A DNA stretch of 64,000 bases from Planctomycetota bacterium (GTDB lineage: Bacteria; Planctomycetota; Planctomycetia; Isosphaerales; Isosphaeraceae): positions 40,934 through 104,933 of the forward strand of contig JAJYWB010000011.1 in NCBI GenBank assembly GCA_021791715.1, given 5' to 3'. The notes beneath the pieces were generated by a model, which saw nothing but the letters and a program-made list of their open reading frames with translations, did not search any database and was not told where the DNA came from. The translations under genes were made by a program, and so were the position numbers. Within the stretch, counting starts at the first letter, position 1; each line of letters opens with the position of its first letter. Shown in pieces: positions 46,394 to 55,058 of this stretch.

Positions 46394-46539
46394 TCAAGAG
46401 TCCGAGCGTCGGAGCGGTCCGCCAAGACGACACGCCGTTGTTCGTCGCGCCCTCGAGCCTTGATTAAGAGTCCGAGCGTCGGAGCGATCCTCCAAGACGA
46501 CACGCCGTCGTTCGTCGCGCCCCCGAGCCTTGATCGAGA
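46367..46539. repeat. 70-bp tandem repeat covering the 3' end of the HEAT-like gene
   Basis: Copies begin GTCGTTCGTCGCGC at 46367, GTTGTTCGTCGCGC at 46437 and GTCGTTCGTCGCGC at 46507, exactly 70 bases apart; the third is partial. Copy 1 includes the last eight codons and stop of the gene. TCCGAGCGTCGGA inside each full copy forms a 5-bp hairpin. The rest of the gap to 46701 has nothing else recognisable. Confidence 0.85.
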
Positions 46540-46701
46540 TTTTCTGGTCGATTCGCGGCGAACTCGATTCGGTCGCATCAATCAGTATTTCGAAGCAAAA
46601 CCTCTTTGATCGAACGTGCGATGCGATTCGGGTCGAGCGTTCCGGATCGCATTATTGCTTGAGGTTGCTATCAAACGTTAAAGCTCTTCGCCCGTCCTTT
46701 T

Positions 46702-49700
46702 TTAGGCGTTATCGGGGATCGGTTCGGCGAGTCCGTGTCGCGGCGCTTTTTCGTAGAGGAGCCAGTAGACGACCGGGACGAGGATGAGGGTGAACGCGGT
46801 CGAGACGAAAAGGCCGAAGATGAGAGCCCAGGCGAGGCCCGAGAAGACGGGGTCGAGGGTGATCGGCCAGGCGCCGAGCATCGCCGCGCCCGCGGTGAGG
46901 AAGATCGGCCGGAAGCGGACGGCGCCCGATTCGACGAGCGCATCGCGGAGCGATCCTCCGCGTTCGAGCACCGTATGGATGAAATCGATTAATAAGATCG
47001 CGTTCCGATCGGCGATTCCCGCGAGCGCGATCATGCCGATCATCGCGGTCGCCGTGAAGTAAACGGGGTTGGGGTGTCCGCCGATCGGATCGTTCCAAAG
47101 CGAATTCAACAGCCAGAATCCGGGCATGATGCCGATAATCGTAAGCGGGATCGAGATCATTCGCACGAGCGGCATCGTGTAACTTCCCGTTTGCCAAACG
47201 AGCAAGATATAAATACCGATCACCGCTCCGCCGAACGCCAGGCCGAGGTCGCGGAAAACGTCGAGGGTGATTTTCCACTCCCCTTCGCCCGCCCAATCGA
47301 CCTTCATCCACGCCGGCCCGGGATCCTTTTTGAGGCGCGATTGCAGGCTGAGGACTGTTTCGCCGGGGGGTCTTCCGGCGACGTCGCCGAACACATACGC
47401 GACGCGATCGAGATTCTTATGAAAGATTGTGAAATCTTCTTTGCTCTCGGTGAACGATCCCAATTCGGCGATCTGCACCTGTCTTCCGCCGGCGCCTTGA
47501 ACCGCGAGCCTCGAGAGCGATTCGAGCGTCGAGCGGCGATCGAGCGGCAGGCGGAGGACGATCGCGAGGGGGTTGATTTCGCGATCGAGGTGGAGCGTCC
47601 CCGAGCCGGTCGGCGGCGTTGAGTCTTCCCCCGGCGAGTAGCCTTCGAGTGCGATGCGGAGTGTCGAGGCGATCGTCGCGGCGCTCACGCCGTGGAGCGA
47701 GGCTTTCTCTTTATCGACCGCGAAAACGTATTTGGCCTGTTCGGCCTCGTCGGACGAATCGACGTCGACGACCGCGGGCTCGGTTTCGAACATCTTACGG
47801 ACGTGCCACGAAGCGGCCCTGATTTCTTCATAAGATCGATCGGCTGGGGCTCGGATCTCGGCGACGAGCGTTTGATAAACGGGAGGGCCCGGCGGCACCT
47901 CGACGAGTTTGATGTTCGCCTTGTGCCTCGCGGCGATCGCTTCGAGGTCGTTGCGCATTCGCAAGACGATCTCGTGGCTTTGTTGCTTGCGGATCTCTTT
48001 GGCGACGAGGTTGACGCGAATATCGCCGACGAGCGCGCCTTTCCTCAAATAATAATGGCGCACCATTCCGTTGAAATCCATCGGCGACGCGGTTCCCGCG
48101 AAGGTGAGGATTTGCGCGATCTCGGGCGCGCGAGCCAGCCGGTTCGATAAGTCGCGAAGAGCCGCGTCGGTCGCTTCGAGAGTCGTTCCCCGCGGCATGT
48201 CGACTACGATCTGAAATTCGGTTTTATTGTCGAACGGCAGCATTTTGAGCGGGACGCGTTTGGTGAGCGGCAACAGCGAGGAAAGCCCCAACAGCGCGAT
48301 CATCAGCGCGACGAGCGACCAAGCCAAGAACTTATGATTGAGAAACGGTGTGACGATCCCTTTATAAATACGATACGTTAGCGTTTTATCGAGATGGAAC
48401 TCCTCGGAATGTTTGCCGTAAACGCCTTTAAGAACGTGATAGCTGAGCCAGGGGGTGACGGTGAACGCGACCACCATCGACATCAGCATCGCCATCGGCA
48501 CGTTGAGCGCCATCGGCCGCATATAAGGACCCATCATCCCGGTGATGAAAAACATGGGTAAGAATGAAATGATAACGACGAGCGTGGCGACGATGATCGG
48601 CGGACGAACCTCGTTGACGGCGGTTAGAACGGCGCGCATCGGCGGCTCTTTGCGGAGCGCGAAATGGCGGAAAATGTTCTCGACGTCGACGATCGGATCG
48701 TCGACCACGAGGCCGAGCGAAAGAATGAGGGCGAAAAGCGTGACGCGATTGATCGAATACCCGGCGAGATAATTGACGAGCAAAGTGAGCGCGAAAGTCA
48801 GCGGCACCGCGGTGACGACGATCACCGCCTCACGCCAGCCGAGCGTGTACGCGACAAGCCCGACGACGATCAAAATCGCGATCGCGAGCTCGCGCACCAG
48901 CTCGTTAACCTTGTCGTTCGCGGACTCGCCATAATTTCTTGTAATATTAATATGTGTATTTGATGGGATAATGCTCTTTTTAAGTTCTTCGATTTTGGCT
49001 TCGAGTCCGCGGGCCACCCGAACGGCGTTGCTTCCCTTGCGTTTTCCCACGGCGATGGTGACCGCGGGGTAATCGGCCTGGAGATCGGAGCGGCGGCGGG
49101 GGTCGATTTTACCGTCGACGAGTTTGACGGGATCTCCATCGGGGTCGGCCGCGGGACCGAAGCGGATGCGGGTGTACGATTCGGGTTCCTCGGGACCGTC
49201 TTCGATATCGGCGACGTCGGTGAGGTAAACGGGGCGTCTCGAGAAGACGCCGACGACGAGCCTGCCGATCTCGGACGCCGATCGGAGGTACGGACCCGTT
49301 TCGACGGTGACGATCTTGTTTTCGCGGGCGATCGTTCCCGCGGGAAGCTGAACATTGGCGCCCGAAAGCACTCCGGCGACGTCGACCGCCGAAACCCCTC
49401 GAGCCGCGAGCTTGTCGGGATCGAGCCTGATCGTCAACCGTCGTCTTCTGCCGCCGACGACCTCGGTGCGCGACGTCTCGGGAACCGATTGCAACGCGGG
49501 CTCGACCTGCTCGGCGACCCTCCGCAACTCAAAATCGCTCGCGGTCTCGCTCCAAAGCGTAACGTCGACGATCGGCACGTCGTCGATCTCGATCGGCTTC
49601 ACGACCCACCCCGTCACCCCCGGCGGCACGACGTCGCTATTCATCGAAATTTTATTATATAACTTAACAAGGCTATCTTCACGATCTTCGCCCACGTAGA

Positions 49701-50013
49701 ACCTGACGGTGACGATCGCCAGGCCGGGACGCGACATCGAATAAACGTATTCGACGCCGTCGACCTGAAAGAGGAGTCGTTCGAGCCGCGTCGACACCTG
49801 CTGCTCGACCTCGGCCGCGGTCGCTCCCGGCATCCGCACGAGGACGTCGGCGAGCGGGACGACGATCTGCGGGTCCTCCTCGCGCGGCGTGATCCAAAGC
49901 GCGACCGCCCCCGTGAGCAGCGAGACGACGATCATCAGGATCGACAAATTGCCGCGGAGGAAAGCCTCGACGACGCGCACCACCCAGGAGGTTTTCTCTT
50001 CCTTATGGCTCAT
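46702..50013 (-). CDS. RND-family efflux transporter
   Basis: 1103 residues from ATG 50013 (MSHKEEKTSW). Typical RND plan: TM1 near 25, large periplasmic porter domain, helices at 340-540, a second porter domain, and helices at 870-1080. RADVLVRMPGATA-like (LADVLVRMPGATAAEVE) and GLVVDDPIVDVENIFRH carry the family motifs; the paired Asp in VVDDPI is the proton relay in helix 4. The GLVVDD form fits the multidrug (HAE/AcrB-like) branch better than the metal branch. It is last in an operon with DsrE, TolC-like and membrane-fusion genes. Confidence 0.9.
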   Translation of the reverse strand: MSHKEEKTSWVVRVVEAFLRGNLSILMIVVSLLTGAVALWITPREEDPQIVVPLADVLVRMPGATAAEVEQQVSTRLERLLFQVDGVEYVYSMSRPGLAIVTVRFYVGEDREDSLVKLYNKISMNSDVVPPGVTGWVVKPIEIDDVPIVDVTLWSETASDFELRRVAEQVEPALQSVPETSRTEVVGGRRRRLTIRLDPDKLAARGVSAVDVAGVLSGANVQLPAGTIARENKIVTVETGPYLRSASEIGRLVVGVFSRRPVYLTDVADIEDGPEEPESYTRIRFGPAADPDGDPVKLVDGKIDPRRRSDLQADYPAVTIAVGKRKGSNAVRVARGLEAKIEELKKSIIPSNTHINITRNYGESANDKVNELVRELAIAILIVVGLVAYTLGWREAVIVVTAVPLTFALTLLVNYLAGYSINRVTLFALILSLGLVVDDPIVDVENIFRHFALRKEPPMRAVLTAVNEVRPPIIVATLVVIISFLPMFFITGMMGPYMRPMALNVPMAMLMSMVVAFTVTPWLSYHVLKGVYGKHSEEFHLDKTLTYRIYKGIVTPFLNHKFLAWSLVALMIALLGLSSLLPLTKRVPLKMLPFDNKTEFQIVVDMPRGTTLEATDAALRDLSNRLARAPEIAQILTFAGTASPMDFNGMVRHYYLRKGALVGDIRVNLVAKEIRKQQSHEIVLRMRNDLEAIAARHKANIKLVEVPPGPPVYQTLVAEIRAPADRSYEEIRAASWHVRKMFETEPAVVDVDSSDEAEQAKYVFAVDKEKASLHGVSAATIASTLRIALEGYSPGEDSTPPTGSGTLHLDREINPLAIVLRLPLDRRSTLESLSRLAVQGAGGRQVQIAELGSFTESKEDFTIFHKNLDRVAYVFGDVAGRPPGETVLSLQSRLKKDPGPAWMKVDWAGEGEWKITLDVFRDLGLAFGGAVIGIYILLVWQTGSYTMPLVRMISIPLTIIGIMPGFWLLNSLWNDPIGGHPNPVYFTATAMIGMIALAGIADRNAILLIDFIHTVLERGGSLRDALVESGAVRFRPIFLTAGAAMLGAWPITLDPVFSGLAWALIFGLFVSTAFTLILVPVVYWLLYEKAPRHGLAEPIPDNA

Positions 50014-50082
50014 ATATGCATCCAACTAATAACGAACGATTCGAGCGTATTGGTTGTGAAATCGGCGGAGCTTCGCTCGCGA

Positions 50083-51237
50083 TCAACGTTTGATCCCGTC
50101 GGCGACGAGCGTCTCGCCGATTTTCAGCCCCGAGAGGATTTCGATTTTATCGCCGTATCGCGATCCGACGCGAACGAAGCGGCGTTCGATCCGCTTGTCG
50201 CCCTGAACGAGCGCGAGATCGAGCTGACCGACTCGGTCGATGAACGCTCGGGGGGCGACGATCCGCTCGCGGTCGCCGATCGCGATCGCGATCCGTCCAA
50301 ACATACCGTTATATAAACCTTTGGTTTGATCGGACGGCAACGCGATTTTGACGAGGACCGATCGCGAAGTCGGCTCGGCCTGGGGGACGATCTCGCGCAC
50401 CTTGCCGATCAGATCGCGGCCGACGGCGTCGATGTGGACGGGAAGTTCGAGCCCGGGATGAACGAAGCCCGCGAGCCCCTCGCGAATCCCCGCGTGGAGT
50501 TCGAGTTCGGCGGGATCGCTGATCGTCAGCAGCGGCTTGCCGGGGGCGGCTAGGTCGCCGGGATCGACGAATCGGTCGAGGACGAGACCGTCGGCGGTCG
50601 CGCGGATCTTGGTGTAGGTGAGCTGAATGTCGATCCGCGACGTTTGCTCGCGGGCGCGCCGAAGCTGCGCCGCGGCCACTTTGTAGGTGCTTTCCATCCG
50701 ATCGAGATCCTCACGCGTGACGGCCTTATCGGCGTATAATTTTCGATAACGCGCCAGATCTTGTTCGCGTAAAGATAATTCGGCCTCGGCTGCGGAGATC
50801 GCCGCGGCGGCCTCGCGGCTTTGCGCCTGGAGTTCGCGGTCGTCGAGCGTGACGAGCGGATCGCCTCGTTTGACGGCGTCGCCGGCGTTCACCTTGATCT
50901 CGAGGATCGTCGCCAAAATCTGACCCGCGACGTTCGTCTTGCGGCGGGGTTCGATCGTGCCGACCGCGTCGACCCGCTCGACCTCGCGAATCGCCTCGAC
51001 CCGCGCCGTCGCTCGATCCTTCGCGTCGGGTTCGACGACCTCGCCGGCAGACCCGTGATCGTGATCGGCGGCGTCGACGGGTTCGATCTTGGGATGAAAC
51101 ACCCCCGACATCCACGCGATCGCGCCGACGAGCGCCGCCAGACCGAGCAAGAGCGTCGCCCAGTTGTACAAAACCCCCAAAATCGACCGCTTCCGCGGCG
51201 GCGGGGGAGTCGAGGATTTAACCGGTTCGTGGTTCAT
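50083..51237 (-). CDS. RND efflux membrane-fusion (adaptor) protein
   Basis: 384 residues: N-terminal membrane anchor (about 20-42, VLYNWATLLLGLAALVGAI), a Asp/His-rich segment (DAADHDHGS), a split barrel-sandwich lipoyl domain (TIEPRRKTNVAGQILATI... ATADGLVLDRFVDPGDLAAPG) around a coiled coil (about 140-200), and a beta-barrel/C-terminal domain. It bridges the RND pump and the outer-membrane channel. It precedes the pump gene by 57-69 bases. The DHDHG stretch might bind metal, but this is weak evidence for a metal substrate. Confidence 0.9.
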   Translation of the reverse strand: MNHEPVKSSTPPPPRKRSILGVLYNWATLLLGLAALVGAIAWMSGVFHPKIEPVDAADHDHGSAGEVVEPDAKDRATARVEAIREVERVDAVGTIEPRRKTNVAGQILATILEIKVNAGDAVKRGDPLVTLDDRELQAQSREAAAAISAAEAELSLREQDLARYRKLYADKAVTREDLDRMESTYKVAAAQLRRAREQTSRIDIQLTYTKIRATADGLVLDRFVDPGDLAAPGKPLLTISDPAELELHAGIREGLAGFVHPGLELPVHIDAVGRDLIGKVREIVPQAEPTSRSVLVKIALPSDQTKGLYNGMFGRIAIAIGDRERIVAPRAFIDRVGQLDLALVQGDKRIERRFVRVGSRYGDKIEILSGLKIGETLVADGIKR

Positions 51238-51274
51238 GATATATTCACTTGCAAAAGCAAAGAGCCTTCGAAAA

Positions 51275-53242
51275 TCAATGCATAACTAAACTGGAAAAGC
51301 CGCCGAGCGAGCGTTCGATCGAGGCGCGGGCGATTTCGAGATCGACGAGCGCCGACGACCGTCGCACGCGAGCGTTCGAGAGCGCCACCTGGGCGTCGAT
51401 CAGTTGCGTGATCGTCGACGTTTGAGCGCGGTATCGGCTTTCGATCTCGGAGAGCGATCGCCGCGCCTGCTCGACCGCCTGCCGCGCCACGTTGAGCCGT
51501 TCTTGCGCGTCGGCGAGCCGTACGATGCTTTGTCGCGTTTCGAGCTCGATATCGAGCATCAACCTGCGGTGATTCGCTTGCAATTCGCGCACCCTCGCCT
51601 CGGCGCGACAAACCTCGGATTTCGTCCGATGCCCGTCGAAGATCGTCCATTGAGCCAAGAGCCCCGCGAAGAGTCCGTTGCCTCCGTATCTCGAATCGCC
51701 GCTGAACGTGCTGTAAAGGCCGAAGAAATCGATCGTCGGGCGTTTTCCGGCCTTGGTCGCCTCGACGTCGTGCGCCGCGGCGGATTGCCGATTGCTCGAC
51801 TCGGAGATCTCGGGCCGACGCGCCATCGACTCGGCGACCGCGGCCTCGACCTGTCCCACCCGCGATGCCCACGGCGCCGCCGGGATCGCCGCGGGAAGAT
51901 CGCGACGAGGAAATCGACAACCCGTTACGTTTTCAAGCAAGCTCCAGCCGAGCTCGAGATTGTTGCGCGAAGAGATCAACGCCTCGCGCACCTCGGCGAG
52001 CCGAACCTTCACCGTCAAAACGTCCGATTCGACCGCCGTCCCCGCGTCGTACCGCGCCTGCGCGATCGTTAAGTGCTTGCCGACCTGTTCATATTCAAGT
52101 TCACGAATGCGAATGAGGTCGCGCGCCTGGATCAATCGATAATAAGCCTCGGCTGCGCGGAAGACGAGTTCGTTGCGCGCCGCGTCGAGAGCGTGCGCCT
52201 GCGCCAGTTTGATGTCCGCCGCCGATCGTTCGGTCTCGACGCGTCGACCCCCCGCGTAAATATTCTGATGTAAAAGCGCGTATGAGCTCAGATTGTTCAC
52301 AAACGCCGTGCTCGCGAGCGTTCCGCCGAACGATTTCACGCTCAGCGCGCGTTGATTGATCAAGAACAAGAATGAAAGCGCGGGAATGTTCGACGCCCCG
52401 TAGAATTCGCCCACCGTCAGTTTGGGGAAGAACTCGGCCCGCGCTCGCGCAAGCGCCGAATCGGCCTGCGCGATCCGCTCGCCCGCCGACGCGAGATCGG
52501 GGCTCGAATTGAGCGCCGTGGCCACAACCTCTCCGAGCGACAATCCCTCCGACTTGCCCGATTCCGGAGTCTTCGCTTCAACGCCAAGCTCGCCGTCGAC
52601 GACGTCGGCGGGTAAAGCCGCCTCGAGCGGAACCCCGGGATTCGGCTTGCTCGCTCCGCTTGTTGAATCCGACGCCGCCGGTTGCTTCAAAGCGACAACC
52701 GCCTTGGCGGACGGTGAATCGGCCGCCGGCGACGGAGAAACCGCCGCTGAGGAGGCAGAATCGCCCCTGGAGGGAGAATCCGCCGCCGGAGGCGTCGAAT
52801 CGTCTGTAACCGCCGAATTCGCCGCGGCGACCGCGGTCTTCGCCGCCGAATCGGCCTCGGTCGCCGAGACGAGTTTGACCGTCGGAACGACCGCGGCGCC
52901 GGCTTGTGTCGCCAATCCCGCCGCGGGGTAAGACGCCGGTACGACCGCGGCTTTCGCGAGCGCGTCGTTCGCCGCCGGGTTCTTTCTGATTGAAGCCGGC
53001 GCCGCGACCGATTGCGGAAGATCGTCGGCGACTCGAGCGATCGAGCGATCCGATCGCGACTCGGCTTGTTTCGCCTTCGTTTTCGATTGTGGATCGGACT
53101 GATTGGTCGACGTCGTGTCGCCGCGGGGGTCGATCGCCGTCTCGGTCGATCGAAGGTTCGAGCGCGATCCGACGACGCACCCCGACGTTACCCCGATCAA
53201 CGCGGTCGATAACATAAATCGAATCGCGTGTCGATGATTCAT
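51275..53242 (-). CDS. TolC-family outer-membrane lipoprotein with long N-terminal linker
   Basis: 655 residues from ATG 53242. A lipoprotein signal ends VTSGC (Cys22). Residues about 25-215 are a low-complexity linker rich in Ala, Ser, Pro, Asp and Lys. The OEP domain follows (SLGEVVATALNSSPDL near 222), with two repeats of coiled-coil helices (RFPRRDLPAAIPA between them; ETRQSIVRLADAQERL later). TolC family proteins usually have about 420-500 residues, so the linker explains the excess. It lies 38 bases upstream of the adaptor gene and forms the outer-membrane channel. Confidence 0.88.
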   Translation of the reverse strand: MNHRHAIRFMLSTALIGVTSGCVVGSRSNLRSTETAIDPRGDTTSTNQSDPQSKTKAKQAESRSDRSIARVADDLPQSVAAPASIRKNPAANDALAKAAVVPASYPAAGLATQAGAAVVPTVKLVSATEADSAAKTAVAAANSAVTDDSTPPAADSPSRGDSASSAAVSPSPAADSPSAKAVVALKQPAASDSTSGASKPNPGVPLEAALPADVVDGELGVEAKTPESGKSEGLSLGEVVATALNSSPDLASAGERIAQADSALARARAEFFPKLTVGEFYGASNIPALSFLFLINQRALSVKSFGGTLASTAFVNNLSSYALLHQNIYAGGRRVETERSAADIKLAQAHALDAARNELVFRAAEAYYRLIQARDLIRIRELEYEQVGKHLTIAQARYDAGTAVESDVLTVKVRLAEVREALISSRNNLELGWSLLENVTGCRFPRRDLPAAIPAAPWASRVGQVEAAVAESMARRPEISESSNRQSAAAHDVEATKAGKRPTIDFFGLYSTFSGDSRYGGNGLFAGLLAQWTIFDGHRTKSEVCRAEARVRELQANHRRLMLDIELETRQSIVRLADAQERLNVARQAVEQARRSLSEIESRYRAQTSTITQLIDAQVALSNARVRRSSALVDLEIARASIERSLGGFSSLVMH

Positions 53243-53361
53243 GGCTCCATCCTCATCCATTCCGGGACCGCGAACGACGCGAAATCACGCGACGGGGCGG
53301 CGTAAATCCTATAATCGGCATTTCGCATCCAATCGGTTGATCGTAACCTCGTATCAAAGAA

Positions 53362-53829
53362 TTAAGGTTTGAAATAAGCGAAGCCCTCTTGCTGCTTGCG
53401 GATCACCTCGACGGCCCCCGATGGAACCGTGTCGATATTGGGTAAAAGATCTTCGGGCTTGAGGTTGCGCTGACGCATCGTATTCCGACACGCCTTGAAT
53501 CGCACCCCTTTTTTGATCAAACCCGCAACCTCTTCGGGGTATTTCGATTCCTTTTTAACGACAAGCGCGATCCCCGCCGAATGGCACACGACCTCGATTT
53601 CGGTCCCCTGTTCGGCCGCGACATCTTTGAGGATGTTGGCGATGTTCTTAAGCCCTCCGTCGTGCCTCGCGGGATCGGCGAAATTGACGTGCACGACGAC
53701 CCGCAACGGCTTGTTCGCCGCGGCGTCCTCGGCTCGACCGTTTGTCCGAACCCCGAGATAAGCGATCAAAGCGACCGCCGAGGCGCCCGCGATCATCATC
53801 GCCCGCGAACGATCCGTTCCGTACTTCAT
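53362..53829 (-). CDS. Exported DsrE-like protein
   Basis: 155 residues. An N-terminal hydrophobic segment (about 10-27, AMMIAGASAVALIAYLGV) acts as a signal or anchor. The rest is a DsrE/DsrF-like fold: VVVHVNFADP, IEVVCHSAGIALV with Cys82, and KGVRFKACRNTMRQ with Cys114 at the position of the active Cys in DsrE/YchN proteins. Relatives move sulfur as persulfide or sit in uncharacterised periplasmic roles. It is the first gene of the RND operon, under the ArsR-type operator. Confidence 0.82.
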   Translation of the reverse strand: MKYGTDRSRAMMIAGASAVALIAYLGVRTNGRAEDAAANKPLRVVVHVNFADPARHDGGLKNIANILKDVAAEQGTEIEVVCHSAGIALVVKKESKYPEEVAGLIKKGVRFKACRNTMRQRNLKPEDLLPNIDTVPSGAVEVIRKQQEGFAYFKP

Positions 53830-53892
53830 CGTCTTTCCTCCCGATCCAAAGGATCAATCGATCCGCGACGGCTCGTCGAGCCCTCGTCGATA

Positions 53893-53924
53893 AGAATATA
53901 ACCGGTCAGTTAAATAGTCAACTG
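53893..53924 (-). promoter_or_regulatory. Promoter and ArsR-type operator of the DsrE-RND operon
   Basis: On the minus strand TTGACT (53921-53916) and TATTCT (53898-53893) are separated by exactly 17 bases. The inverted repeat CAGTT...AACTG (53907-53911 and 53920-53924, 8-base spacer) overlaps the -35 box, so a bound repressor would block RNA polymerase. The divergent ArsR gene begins 30 bases away, which makes it the likely repressor. Confidence 0.65.
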
Positions 53925-53954
53925 CATTGTCTTCGAAGCCGAATTTGGATAATA

Positions 53955-54389
53955 ATGGATGAGTCGAGAGCGTTCGAGGGGACGGTCGAGATCAAGCGTA
54001 CGATGGAGCGAGTCGCCCGCCGATTGGGATGGAAGACGATGAAGAAACCGCTGCCCGACGAATTCCTGGAGCCGATCGCCGAAACGTTTCAGATGCTCGC
54101 CGACCCGACTCGGCTGGCGATTCTCCGTGCGCTCATGGCGGGCGAGAAAAACGTCGGCCAGGTCGTCGACGAGACCGGCGGAAGCCAGGCCAACGTATCC
54201 AAGCATTTAAAAATGCTTAACGACGGCGGTCTCGTCGCGCGGCGGAAGCAGGGGTTGCAGGTGTTTTATCGCCTCGACGACCCCCTCGTCGAAAAACTTT
54301 GCGAGATCGTTTGCGAAACCCTCGTCGATTCGGCTCGTCGTAAAATCGATAAACACCTGGCGTTTATCGGCAAACATAAAGGTAATTGA
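53955..54389 (+). CDS. ArsR-family transcriptional regulator
   Basis: 144 residues from the ATG at 53955. A winged helix with ETFQMLADPTRLAILRALM, the recognition helix GGSQANVSKHLKMLNDGGLV, and the wing RKQGLQVFYRL. The classical ELCVCDL metal box is replaced by EKNVGQVV, so no alpha3 metal site. The only cysteines are Cys116 and Cys120 (KLCEIVCETL) in the C-terminal helix, which could form a disulfide, persulfide or alpha5-type metal site. It is divergent from the DsrE-RND operon and probably represses it. Confidence 0.88.
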   Translation: MDESRAFEGTVEIKRTMERVARRLGWKTMKKPLPDEFLEPIAETFQMLADPTRLAILRALMAGEKNVGQVVDETGGSQANVSKHLKMLNDGGLVARRKQGLQVFYRLDDPLVEKLCEIVCETLVDSARRKIDKHLAFIGKHKGN

Positions 54390-54471
54390 TCAAGCCGCGC
54401 GTTCGGGTCGATATCACGGGGGCGCGAGCCGATTGATCACGAATTGGAATATTCAGTTGTTTTAATTTGAT

Positions 54472-54900
54472 AGGGCGAATCTCGCGGTGAGCCTCTTTTA
54501 AAAAAACCGCGAACATGATAATGCGGCTCACCAGGAGGTTCGCCCTCCCGAATCGGGATTCTCGGTCCCGAATTGGGATTCGCCGTCCGGCAATCCGGTT
54601 CGTCCTAACAAATGATAACATAATGGCTCACCAGGAGGTTCGCCCTCCCGAATCGGGATTCTCGGTCCCGAATTGGGATTCGCCGTCCGGCAATCCGGTT
54701 CGTCCTAACAAATAATAATTAAATGATAACATAATGGCTCACCTGGAGGTTCGCCCTCCCAAATTGGGATTCGCCGTCCCGAATTGGGATTCGCCGTCAG
54801 GCAATCCGGTTCGTCCTAACAAATAATAATTAAATGATAACATAATGGCTCACCAGGAGGTTCGCCCTCCCAAATTGGGATTCGGCGTCCCAAGATCGGG
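54472..54900. repeat. Hairpin repeat followed by tandem copies of about 100-112 bp
   Basis: AGGGCGAATCTCGCGGTGAGCC (54472-54493) pairs almost perfectly with GGCTCACCAGGAGGTTCGCCCT (54525-54546) around a 31-base loop. The right arm then recurs at 54625, 54735 and 54847, spaced 100, 110 and 112 bases, each followed by AATTGGGATTCGCCGTC and (CAATCCGGTTCGTCCTAACA) sequence. The spacing differs by copies of an A+T block (AATAATTAA). The same arm occurs at 63790 and 63941. Small open frames here are not genes. The rest of 54390-55058 holds nothing else recognisable. Confidence 0.9.
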
Positions 54901-55058
54901 TTTGGCCACAAATCCCGCCGAATATGCGGATTTCTTTCCGGATAGGATCGTAACTGAATGAAAATGCGGCGCGAATGTTCATTCATCCGCGCCGCTCGAT
55001 CGACGATTCGAGAAAATCGATCGACGAGTTCCTCGAAACGACTCAGATTCTTTTGTGT

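Noticed and set aside
54515..54715. Small gene within the 54.5-kb repeats
   Set aside because: It consists only of repeat units read through, with no independent support.
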